Source: Paramoeba atlantica
Taxonomy: Eukaryota > Discosea
Length of the DNA stretch: 64,000 nt
Assembly: GCA_977017575.1 (NCBI GenBank)
Contig: CDRNVI010000189.1
Location: 37,247-101,246, forward strand
Reading direction: 5' to 3'
In this document: in pieces, positions 10,851-22,000 of the stretch
Layout: each line of letters opens with the position of its first letter
Position numbering within the stretch: the first letter of the stretch is position 1
Notes under the pieces: generated by a model
Databases searched by the model: none
The model's input: only the letters and a program-made list of their open reading frames with translations
What the model was told of the DNA's origin: nothing
Translations under genes and position numbers: made by a program

Positions 10851-12830
10851 TCAAGCAATTGAATAATCTTTCACTTCAAAAAAAAAAAAGGAGAAAGAGA
10901 GAAGAAGGGGAAAAAAAGAAAGAGAGGGATGAGAGAAAAAAGGGATGAGAGAAAAAAGGGATGAGAGAAAAAAGGGATGAAAGAAAAAAGAAAAAAAAAA
11001 GAAAAAAAAAGTTCCAAAACCTCCTGCATCTTTAGAAAACAATCGCCCACAAGTAGGATTCGAAAATGAATGGGAAACAGCGAATTCTAGCAACAATTTC
11101 ATATAAGGAACTTCTCTTCGAGAATGATCTGGGAGCACACCAACATGAGCAATTTCCACTTCGCCAGGATTTGAGCGATTTAATTCGATAAAGCCTGCAG
11201 GACACCCATTGACATTCAAGACACCGAAAAAGATATTAGGGTCACTTAAAATGGCTCCAAGTTCGTTATCGAGCATGTTTGAACGTGCGTTCCATCCTTT
11301 GACAGCGCCAATTGTATTATATAAATAACGATAGAATGAGATAGTTGGACTGGCTTGACCAATCGACAATTGAACAGCACCATTGGGGGAGATAGGAATC
11401 GAAACGTCATATGGAGCAGAAAAGAGCTCAAAGTTGGTCCCTTCTTCACCATCAGCCTCTTCACCATCATCACCAAAACCAGCCATACGATCTTCTTGAT
11501 TATCGGCTTTTCCACGCCATTCTTCCAAGGTTTCTTTCATCTGATTACCAACATCAAGCATCTTCTTTTCATCCGCTGTTGATTCCTCTTTTGAAACACA
11601 CGCTTTAATCCAAGGATGTTCAAGAGCTTGTTTGGCAGTGTATCGCGCATCAGGGTTGACAACGAGAAGATGATCAATAAAGTCTTTGGCAGAATCAGTA
11701 ATGTGCTCCCAATAATCTTCTTCATACTCATAAATTCCAGATTGAATCATATCGAGAAGATCTCGAATATCGGGTGAAGCAAATGGAGGGTACCCACAGA
11801 GCAGAATATACGTAATCACTCCAATGGACCATAAATCAGCTTGTTTCCAATAACCCATTCCTTGGAGAACTTCTGGTGCGACATAATTTGGAGATCCAAC
11901 AACTGTTTGAATCAACGTATTTGAACCAACAACTTTTGCCAAACCAAAATCACAAATTCGAATATCTAAATCGTCGTTCTCTTTGTACAAGAGCAAGTTT
12001 TCTGGTTTTAAGTCACGGTGAACGATTTTGCGATCATGAAGATAGTCAATTCCAGATAAAATTCGTTTAATCAGTTCTGCGGCGTATCGCTCTGAATAAG
12101 CCCCCTTGTTCAAAATTCGTTCAAATAGTTCTCCTCCTACTGCGATCTCTGTAACAATATAGAGATTATCTTCGTCCTCGTACACTCCTTTCAGTTTGAT
12201 GATACTTTCGTGATCGATTGTTTTAAGTACTTCTACTTCCGTTTGTAAGCTCTTTGGTGAGACTTCTTTTCCAACTTGACTCTTGTCGATGACCTTGACC
12301 GCAACTACTTCGCTCTTCTCTTTTGCTGTTCCTCGGTAGACCTAGAAATTTTTTTCGGGAAGAAATTGGGGAAAAAAAAGGAGAAAATTTTAATTAATTG
12401 ATGAAAAAAAAATTAAATTTTGAGCGAGATTCAAGGAAAAAAAAACAATCCTCTCTTCAAAATACGACCCAAAAACTCAAGAGAGAAAAAACTCATTGAA
12501 AAAACTCAAAAAAACAGAGAGAGCGAAGGGAGGGGAGGGGAAGGATGAGAGGAGAGAGAGAGAGAGAGAGAATGATGATTCAAAAAAAAATGAAACCTTC
12601 GCAAAGGCACCAGTCCCAAGAAGATCAGCTTCAGACCAAGTAAAGTGTTCTTTTACGTTTGAAGAACAACCATCAAGAAGCATAACCTTCTTGTCCCCGC
12701 CCTTTTGATCCGAGATCAAGTCAATTCTCCTCTTCCTTCTCTGTCCAGAAGACTTCTTCGTTCCCTTCTCCTTCTTCTCTTTCTTTTCTTTAGTTGTCTT
12801 TTTTGTCTTTTTTGTCTTCTTCTCGTCCAT
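10851..12830 (-). CDS. CaMK-type Ser/Thr protein kinase with C-terminal GNAT-like domain
   Basis: Three exons, about 550 aa. After a Lys-rich N-terminus (residues 1-45) comes a complete kinase domain: Gly loop GTGAFAKV, VAVKVIDK lysine, HRDLKPENLLL, DFGLAKVVG, GSPNYVAPEVLQG and PDARYTAKQALEHPW. This is the arrangement of CaMK/DCLK kinases, so it should be active. After an acidic linker (about residues 350-370) lies a GNAT acetyltransferase-like segment (FYRYLYNTIG, CPAGFIELNR, EVEIAHVGVLPDHS). The acetyl-CoA-binding loop reads SRREVPY instead of a Gly-rich loop, and the domain ends early: the last exon adds only VKDYSIA and a stop. The GNAT is therefore probably degenerate or a binding module. 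The kinase call is firm; the fusion is shown by one continuous exon (about 12352-11025). Confidence 0.88.
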
Positions 12831-13288
12831 GGTGAGAGATTATTATTAGTTCTATGTGTTCTTTTTTGTTTGTTTGTTGTTTGTTGTTTTTGTTTTTGTT
12901 TTCTTGTGTTTTTAAAACTTTTTTTCTCTCTCTTTTTTACACTTCACCTCCGGGTTTTTCTCCCTTTCCATTAAATTAGCCCCAATTTCGTTTTAATGGG
13001 CCGAATTAGGAGCAAACAACTTCTTTTTCAAACATCCGAAAAGACTCGAAACACTTTTTTGGAGGTAAGATTTTGTTTCTGAGAAATTGTTGGCCCGAGA
13101 AATCGGATTGAGCGTTGAGCGAGATGAAAATTTTATTATTCTTGTCAAGAAAAATTGAAAAGAAATTCTTTTCCTCTCTTTGTTTTTTTTAAGAGATTTT
13201 TAAAAACCTCTCTTGATGAAAATCAGTCGACTCCTCTTCGTTCACACATAAGAAAAGGTCAACCGTTTGTTTTTTTGCAACATCATTT
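12831..13288. other. Intergenic gap, no gene seen
   Basis: This is T-rich sequence upstream of the kinase start and downstream of the PEBP stop. I see no RNA gene or repeat in it; it must contain the kinase promoter and the PEBP 3' end. Confidence 0.5.
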
Positions 13289-14046
13289 CTATGGAGAATA
13301 TTGTCCAAAGGCAGGGAAAATTCCAGTGAATGTTTCCACTGAAATTGTATCTGGATCCTGATTTTTTTTTTGTTAAAAAACCAAAAAAAAAAAGAGAAGG
13401 GATTTTTGATAAGCACTAACCCTTTGAAGTTGAATCACAACTCCTTCAGCGTGGTCGGTGATGTTGTTCAAGGTAGTTTTTTCGACAGCTCGAAAGTACA
13501 GTTGAAATCGGTACAACTGAGTTTCGTAAGATGCTATGAAAAACGCTTGAGTCTCTCTTTTTCTTCAATTTGAACATAAAAAATTTCCAAAAAAAAATGA
13601 AAGACAAACGAGGACACAACGCGACGTAGGGGTAAACCTCATCCCCATCAATATTTCCAAGAGCAGATGCATTGAAAGGAAGAGAACCAACAACAGGAAG
13701 ATCGGTTACTGCCCAGTGCAAGTAAGTATACCCAAGACCAACTTCGGCGTCTGGATCGTCAAGAACCATAACAGCGCTCATTGCATTTCCTGGGGGTTGG
13801 CCCCACTTCATCGCTGGAGAAGCGCTTTCACCTCCTGGATATCCGAAGGGAGAATAATCTGCTGTGGGACAAGTGTGGATCTGCTTTTATCATGAGATGT
13901 GTGGAATGATAACGGTCAAAACAAAAAAAAAAAAAGAGACAAACATTTGATAGAACTCCATCAGGAGCAAAGTTCACAGGAGCAAAAAAAGCAGATGTTA
14001 ACGCCACAAAAAGAAACAAGAACACGCTTTTTTCTTTCCAGTTCAT
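13289..14046 (-). CDS. Secreted phosphatidylethanolamine-binding protein (PEBP family)
   Basis: Four exons, about 170 aa. The start at 14046 gives a signal peptide (hydrophobic core VFLFLFVALTSAFF). The PEBP/YbhB-type fold is recognised by SPAMKW, VMVLDDPDAE, YLHWAVTDLP, the CPPSYET segment (equivalent to the family's CPP.G ligand-site motif) and YRFQLYFRA. A donor at about 13600 (GTTTGTC) is needed to make the CPPSYET join in frame. PEBPs bind phospholipid head groups or anionic ligands; secreted eukaryotic members vary in role, so the ligand is unknown. It ends with FGQYSP and a stop. The upstream gap of about 245 nt to REV1 is a shared divergent promoter region. Confidence 0.8.
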
Positions 14047-14292
14047 CTTTTTTGAGGAGGAGGGAAGGGGTGTGACAAGAAAAAAAAAGTCAAAGAGTTT
14101 CGAAAAAGTTCTTTTTCTGTGGAGTCCCCCTGAAAAAAATAGGACACCGTTTCCCACCGTTTCTCTTTTTTTCAACTCGCACTTTTTTTCAGTTTGCTCT
14201 CTCTTTTCCTTCTTTTTGTTTCATTCTTATCAACTTTCGTTGTCTCTTTTTTTTCTTTTTTTTTTGTTCTTCTCTTTTGAGTTGGGGCAACA

Positions 14293-17200
14293 ATGAAAAA
14301 TGCATTTGGTGGCCATAAAGATTACATGGAAGAGAAGAAGCGAAAATTAGATCAACAATTCCAAAGTCGTTTTTCTGATGACCCTTCTTCTTGTTCGATC
14401 CTCTCAGCGAAGGATCTTTCGAAAGAAAGTTCAATTCAGTTTTGATTCTCTCTTTTTTTTTTTCAATTGGAAAAGATTGGAGAGAGAACCAAAAAAGGAG
14501 TTGATCATTTATTTTTGATAATTTTCTTTTTTCTTTCTTTTGAAAGAGATGGAATCTTCAGAGGAGTTCATGTTTACATTACTGGGTTTACTGATCCGCC
14601 CCTCCCTGAGCTTCAAAGTTTACTTGGTTCTCTTTCCTCTTTTCTTTCTTCTTTCCTCTTCCTCTTCTGTTCTGTTCTCAGTTTAATCGATGAAATACAG
14701 GGAAAAATGGTGGAAAACATGAACAATATTTATCAAAGAGAGTAACACACATTGTTGCTTCAAATTTGCCTCTAACAAAAGTCAAAGAATGGAAAAAGAA
14801 AGGGTTATTTTTTTCTCTTGAAAGGAGCGAGAGAAAGAGAAAAAGAGATGAGATAGATGTTGATAATCAATATCAGAATTCGTCAGTTGAAAATTGTTTC
14901 TCCTCACTGGTTGGTTCATTCCGTGGAGCAAGGCCGTCTCCTCCCTTGGATTCAATATGATTTGTTTAAATCATTACAAGTATTCATTCTCTTTCCTTTC
15001 GTTTTTCTGATTCTTATTATTCTTCTGGGGATTCTTTTTTGTTTAATTTTTGTTTGAACAAAGAGAGGTGGAGAATTCTCAACAGGAGTATCGTCACTTT
15101 ATCGAGTCGAGGCATCAACCAAATCCTATCTCAAACCATTTAATCCGCAAACTGATCTTGATTCTTCATTTATTCGAAAGGAAAGTCAGGAAAGGGGAGA
15201 AGAAAGAACAGAAATCAAAGAACGGGAACAAAATCAAGAAAAAGAACGAGAAAACAAACCACAGAAGAAAAGAGAGGAACAACAAAATAGATTCGAACAA
15301 AAAACAACAGAAAAAAAGAAAGAAACCCAGACGACAATCAAGAAAACTATCAAACAAAACCCTCCACAAAAGATGAAACAGATTCCAAACCCAAGTCTTA
15401 CAGCAGTGGATGATGACTTTATCAAAAATTATTATAACCATTCCCGGTTACATCATCTTTCAACTTGGAAACAAAAGTTTAGAGATGAGATGGCGAAGAT
15501 GGTAGAAGCAGAGACGAGACTTTATTATGATCCAAGTATTGCTTCGACTACATCAACAACAAACCCTTCAACAACAACATCAACAACATCAACAACATCA
15601 TCATCAACAACAAAGAAGACTCGACTTATTTGCCATCTCGATTTCGATTGTTTCTTTGCGTCAGTGGCGATGAGATATCAACCTGCATTATATGGAAGGC
15701 CAGTGGCTGTTTGCCATTCTACTTCTCGTTCTTCTACTTCTACTTCTCAGATTGCTTGTGTTAATTATGTTGGGAGAAAGTTTGGATTGAGGAATGGGAT
15801 GTTTGTTGCTGAGGTATGGTTCTATTCCATTTTTCGAAGATTTTTGTTTTGTTTTATTCTTGTTCTTGCTCTAAAAATGAAATGTAAATTAAAATCCCCT
15901 CCTCTCTAAACCTTCCTTTTCTATTTTATCTCTTTTTAGGCTTTCAAGAAATGTCCAGAACTTGAAGTTGTTCCTTATCAGTTTCCGAAATATGAAAAAA
16001 TTTCAACGATGTTTTATCGATTTTTATTAAAATATTCCAAAAAAATCCAAGTTGTGAGGTTTTCTATTCTTTTCTTTCAAGCAATGAAGATTAATTTAAT
16101 TAGTTAGTCAATTAATTTATTTTTTATTAAATGTAGTGTTTTCAATTATATTTTCTGTTTGAAACTAACCTTTGTTCTCTCCCTCTTTATCAACCAATAG
16201 TTGTGATGAAGCCCTGATAGATATCACGGGATGTGAGAATCCAGAGGCGCTTGTTTTAAAAATAAGAGAAGAAGTGTTTCAAAATTGTGGTTGTAATTTG
16301 AGTTGTGGGATTGGAACAAGTATTCTTGTTGCCAGGATGGCTTGTCGGTTTTTCTTTTCATTCCTTCATCATCTCTCTTTTTCTTCCTTTTTTCTCTCTT
16401 TTTTCTCTCTCATCGCGATTCCTCCATTTTGTGTCTTTAGAAAAGCAAAACCAAATGGACAAAAATTGGTGTTGCTTGATCAAACAGATGAATTTGTTGC
16501 ATCAATGCCAATCTCTTCTCTTCCTGGTTAACTTTCAAGAACTTATTTTATGGAAATTCGATTTTCTGAATAATTAACAAATTTGATTTCAGGTGTTGGG
16601 AGAAATATACTCAAAAAAATCGAGAAATTAGTTTCGCCTCAAATCCAGAGTTGTAAAGATCTTCGAAGTATCCCAAAAAATGTTCTTCAAACTCATTTTG
16701 GAAAAAAAGTGGGGGAAGGTTTGTGGGGAATGTGTCGGGGAATCGATGAGAGAGAGATTGTTACTGGTTCTTTTTCTTTTGAATTCTTTTCTCTTTCTTT
16801 TTTCTGATTTTGGGTCTTTTTATTTTTTAAAAACCTTTTTTTTTCAGATTGGTCTCGAAAATCAATTGGAGCAGAAGTAAATTGGGGGATGAGATTCACT
16901 GAACAAAAAGAAGTCACAAACTTTCTCAAGCAACTCGTCACAGAAGTCGTCTCCAGAATGAGAGAGTCACGTGTTGCTGGTCTTCGAGTGACCATAAAAG
17001 TTAAGAAAGCAAAGAGAGAAGGAGATGGGGAGAGAGGAAGGGGAAAAAGGAAAGAAAAGGAACGTGGAAAGAATTTGGAAGAAGAGGAAGAAGAAGCAGA
17101 AGAGGAAAAAGAGGAAGAAGACGAGATCGATGCAGAAGAAAGAGGGGAGAGAAAAATTATCCAGCCATACAAATATCTAGGACATGGACCGTGTCATAAT

Positions 17201-18658
17201 TACAGCAAATCAATGACACTCCCCCAATTCACAAACACAGAAAAAGTAATCTTTTCGACGAGTAATATTTTGTTAACTGAGTTAAAAATCTTGCCTGTGG
17301 AGTTGAGAGGGTTGGGAGTTCATATGAGTAATTTAATTACTGTTTCTGAGTTGAGCGGTTTTTCTGGGGAGGAAGGAGGAAGAGAAGAGGGGAATGAGGA
17401 AGAGAGAAGAGGCGGAAAGAGGCATCAGTCGACGATTTTTGAGAAATTACTGGAGAAACAAAAGGATCGTGAAAAAGAAGAAGAAAAGGAAAGAGAAGAA
17501 AGAAGGAAAGGAAAGAGGGAGGTGGGAGATTCTTCAAGTGGGGAGGTGAAACAAATGAATATTGATGCTATTGAAGGAGGGGATGGTTCTCGATTCTCCG
17601 AAGGTGCTTGTTTTGTTCCTCCTCCGACCTTATCTCAACTTGATCCAACGGTGATTGATGTCCTCCCGGAAGATATTCGGAGAGAGATTGATAGAGAATA
17701 CGGAAGGTCAACAGAGGAGAGAGAAGGCGACAATGAAGATGATCATCTGAGTTCTCTTGTCCATTTTGTTGATTTGCCTAATTTCTCTCAACTTGATGAA
17801 AGTGTTTTGGGGATGCTTCCTTGTGGATTACGGAAAGAAATTGACATCGAATATTGGAAAAGAAAGAAGAACAAGAAGAGGGAAAGAGTGATTGAGGGGC
17901 AATTGTTCTTAGAAGATCGGAACCCGCCAAAGAAAGCCAGACAACAAACACTTCGTGAGACTGGATGTCGAGCTTATGCACAAGAAGGGGATGATTTTGT
18001 TCTTCCAATTGCACATAAGATCCAAAAAGAATTCGATGTGGAGATGCTGTTGACCTTAAGTCCTTCGCTTATCACAGAGACACTTGAGGGAATGGGTTAT
18101 CAACGCCAGGATATCTCTGATATTTTGAAATTGAAACACAGGCAAGTGGATCAGACAGATATTCAACAACCACACACCCCTCTTCAGCGATTTTCCCCGG
18201 TTCAACATCGATCACCAGATAGAGCTCAACAACAACAACAACAACCACAACCTCAACTTCAAAGAAACCAACAACCAATCCCACAATTAATCCAACACCA
18301 CCAACAAATTACACAACAGCAACATCCCACCCCTTCAAACAGAACAATTATCAAGCATGCGCCATCATCACTTCTCTTCTTTCACAGTGAACCAATAGAT
18401 TTCGAATTTCGTGCCACAGTCAAGAAATGGATGGGAAAGACTCTCCATCCCTCTCCTCTCCAACAAACAATGCTCTCTCTTTTCTTACAACAACTTGTAT
18501 TTGAGGGAAACTTGGAGGGTTTGCAATTTATGGTTCGGTTTCTCTCTCATTTTGCAGAGGATAAATTTCCACAATGGAAGAGTACTGTTGCGAAAGTTGT
18601 TCAGGATGTACAGGAGGCAGTTGTTTCAGTGTTTGGTGGTTCCCTTTTGGTGACTTGA
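14293..18658 (+). CDS. REV1: DNA repair protein REV1 (Y-family polymerase scaffold)
   Basis: Ten exons, about 1,170 aa, with agreeing phases. In order: an N-terminal GGHKDYMEEKKRKL motif, a BRCT domain (IFRGVHVYITGF, RVTHIVASNLPL, IVSPHWLVHSVEQGRLLPW), a charged linker (about 15120-15370), the REV1-typical NYYNHSRLHHLSTW, then the polymerase core HLDFDCFFASV and SCDEALIDIT with metal-binding acidic residues, CGIGTSILVARMA, SIGAEVNWGMRF and the little-finger region. Two ubiquitin-binding motifs follow (TLSQLDPTVIDVLPEDIR and NFSQLDESVLGMLP), then a Gln-rich stretch at about 18225-18330. The C-terminal Rev7/polymerase-binding domain ends with FGGSLLVT. REV1 is a deoxycytidyl transferase and the platform for translesion synthesis in the nucleus. 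All family landmarks are present, so it looks complete and functional. The polymerase little finger is interrupted by a long Glu/Lys/Arg insertion at about 17000-17160. Confidence 0.93.
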
Positions 18659-19029
18659 TTTTTCTTTCTCTTTTATCTATTTTGTGAAATATCCCCCAAT
18701 CGAACCGAAAAAGTTCTTCACATTTTTGAGGACGATTAGGAACTTGAGTTTCTGAAACTGAAATTTTCTTCAAAAAAAAAAATCCCATTGAAATGGGCTT
18801 TTATGAATTGGAGAAAACTCAATAAAATTCTCAACTTCAACACACTGTTTTTGGTCGAAGCCTTCGAAAAGGGAATGAAACTTATTTGATCTTTTTTACA
18901 GTCAAAATAAATGCAAAAAAGCTTTTACTCCCTTTTCTGGCGCTCTTTTTTTGGAGCCTTCGTTTCGTTTAAAAAAGTTGAAAAAAAGCGTCTGAGTTTA
19001 GAGAAAGGAGAGAAGAGAGAGAGAAAGGG
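18659..19029. other. Intergenic gap between tandem genes
   Basis: This 371-nt gap holds the REV1 3' end and the promoter of the 19.0-kb gene. A GAGA-rich purine run (about 19000-19029) directly precedes the next ATG. No gene or RNA is recognised. Confidence 0.45.
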
Positions 19030-22000
19030 ATGGAAGAAGAAAAGAGAAAGAAGAAAGTTGTGATTAAAGGAGAAGAAAAGAAGAAGAAGAGAGTTGTGGT
19101 TGGGATTGTTGGAGTGAAAGGGAGTGGGAAAAAGACTCTGTTGTACCAAACTTTGGCACGTTTTGGAGATCTCAATTCTTTTGGGATTCGTTGTCCATCA
19201 AAGTAATTTTATTTTTTTCATTTTTTTTTTCTTTAAAATTCTTTCCTCCTCTTTCTTCTTTCTTTTTTTTATTCTTATGAAATTTTGATCAACACAATTT
19301 TTCTCGATTCAGTGATGATCTCTTTTCAACTCTTTGGACAAACACTCGCAACTTAATAAGTGGAGCAAGAAAGGCAAGCCACCAAGGAAATGATGATCTT
19401 TGGAATACAATTAAAGATGTTGCTGATTTTAAAATTGGTTTTTCTTCAAAGAATATTGATCTTATTGCTCCTCTTTGGGAAAGAGTTATGACAAGTGTAT
19501 GTATTTTTTCTCTTCTTTCTTCTCTCCCCTCCCTCCTCTCTTTTTCTCTCTTCTTTTCTCTTTTTCTTTTTTATCCCTCTCTCAAATTTACACACCATCT
19601 CTCTTTTCTTTGATTCACACCCCTCATTCTTTTTCCTTTTCTCAAAAAAAAGGGAGACAAAACAAAAGAAGCCGTTTACAGATCATGTGTCGGATCACAA
19701 AGATTGTCTCCATCTTGGGAATCACTTGCCATTGCCATTCCTCGGATTGTTAAAGAAAAAGAAGCATTTGAAACAAAATTTGAAGAGTTGGTTCAGGCGA
19801 AAGTCGATTCTTTGAAGAGGATTCAGGCTGATTTGAGTTTGGAGGGGAGTGATTTTTCTTTTGTTGTTCCTGATTCTGCTCAGGTTTTTATTTGCTTTCT
19901 CATTTTCTTTTCTTTTTTTTTATATCTATTTTGATTAAGTTTATTAATCAATTTATTTATTAAAATAAGCAGAATGAGGAACTCGATCTTCGAATTTTCA
20001 CGGTTCCAATGAGCGATTTTAATGATACGTCATCTCCAAATCAAAATCTTCTCAAAGGTTTTTTTTTTTTAATAACAAGAAATTATTTGTTTTCCCACCC
20101 AAAAACAAAAGAGTAAAATTATTTTACCAAGAAACCCAACACAAGAACAATAATTGAAAATCCGAAAAATATCTTTCTGATAAGTCTCTCTCTTTCCCTC
20201 TCCCCAAAAAAAAACAACAGAATCATACCAATCTTGGCAGAAAACATCTTCACTTTCCCAAACCCCAACAATCCTCTTCTTCACAGGATACGATTTATTC
20301 AAAAAAAAGATCCAAAATGGAATACAATTAAAAGATTTTTTCACTGATTTTGAAGGTCCAAAAAATGATCCCCTAGAAGCTCTCCATTTCATAATCCAAA
20401 AATTCTCTTCTGCATCTTCTGTTGAATTATTAAAAAATGGACATGTCATTCTGTGTGTTGGATCAGCTCTTGACCCAACCTCCATCTCCAATTTCCAGCG
20501 TGTTTTGATTCCGTTTTGTCAAAGAAAATCGTTTCAAAATCTGCCACATGTTGCGTTTGATTTGACCCATCCTGAGATGGCTCTCTCTATTACCGATTCA
20601 AACCCTCCATCAAATGAAGTCCAACTACTTCAGAATCTCTTCTTTGAATCTTCTTCGAAAGATATCACCCTTACGGCCATTCCCAATTTCGAAACCGCTC
20701 AACTATCATTCAAACACCAGATGAAATGTGCAGATGGAGCTCTAAACTTTTTCTCAAACCCATTCGTGACGACAAAACGACTCGATTTAAAATATTTAAA
20801 ACGTGGTTCAATGGACGAAGCTACCTCAGCATGGAAAAAGATCAAACCTGAAAATTGTAATGAAGGAACAGTTGGTTTTCGTCACCCAACCATCACAAGT
20901 TTCTTTGGCGTCTCTTTAGACCCCCCAGCGTTCGTAATGGAATATATGGAGGGGGGAGATCTTTCTTCTTATTTGAATGAACCACTTGGTATTCTTGGTG
21001 ATTTGGTTCGTGTTCTTGAAACGTTGTGGCGTGCGGTCGGTGTTGTCACAATCCAGCGAGAAGTTGCGGAAAAGACTTTGAAATCTGTCCCACTGGATCT
21101 TAATTTGGAGACATTGTGTCATGGTTCATTTCAATTCGAAGCGATTCCAAAGTTTAAAAAGTGGAGAGAGATGTTGGATGTTTGTCCAAGAGCGGGGAAA
21201 AAAGAAAAAGGAGAGGTTGAATTGTTGGAAAATAGTGTCACGCGTGCTTTGAATGATTTTTTGAAAGATCCAAATGATAAAAGGAAGAATGAAACTGTGG
21301 GGGAGGTTATTAAGGATGTTTCAACTTTGGGAAGGAGACATGGATCTCTTGTTGGTTTGTTTTTGGATGTGTTTTTTTAATTTTTTTTTTTTGGTGGGTT
21401 TTTAGGGTTTTAATTAATTTTCTTGTTTTTTTGGTTTTTCAAAAAGAAAATACTTTCATTTTTCCAGAAGATTTATTAATCTTAAAATTAAAAACTCACT
21501 CATTTTGTGGAATAGGTGATGTGGATTGGAATATTCGATTAAAGATTGCTCTTGATGTTATTTCTGGAATTCTCCATCTTCTCTCTCGCTCTCCTTCAGT
21601 CCTTATGTCTGATTTGAGTGTATTCTTTTTCTTTCTTTGATTCTTTTTCTTTTTTTTCTTTTTGAAATTTTAATCATTCTTCATTATTTAGTCTTCAATG
21701 ATCTTATTGACAAAAGATCCGTTAAAGATCAAGATTGACGATCCTGAGTGGATTGTCGCGCCACTCGCAAAGGTTTCCTTTCATTTTCACTCTTTTTTTT
21801 TTTGGAATGAAAGAAATCTCTTTCTTTTAATACTTTTCGAATCTGATCCAATTTTTTTCATGATTTAGTTGGTGTATTTGGGACCATACCAAAAACTGAT
21901 TGAGGTTGGGAAGATGGAAGGTGAAGTGTCTTGGACTGCTCCTGAAGTTCTTCGTGGACATTCCCCAACTCTTCGCTCTGGTTTGTTTGGAAAATCTTTG

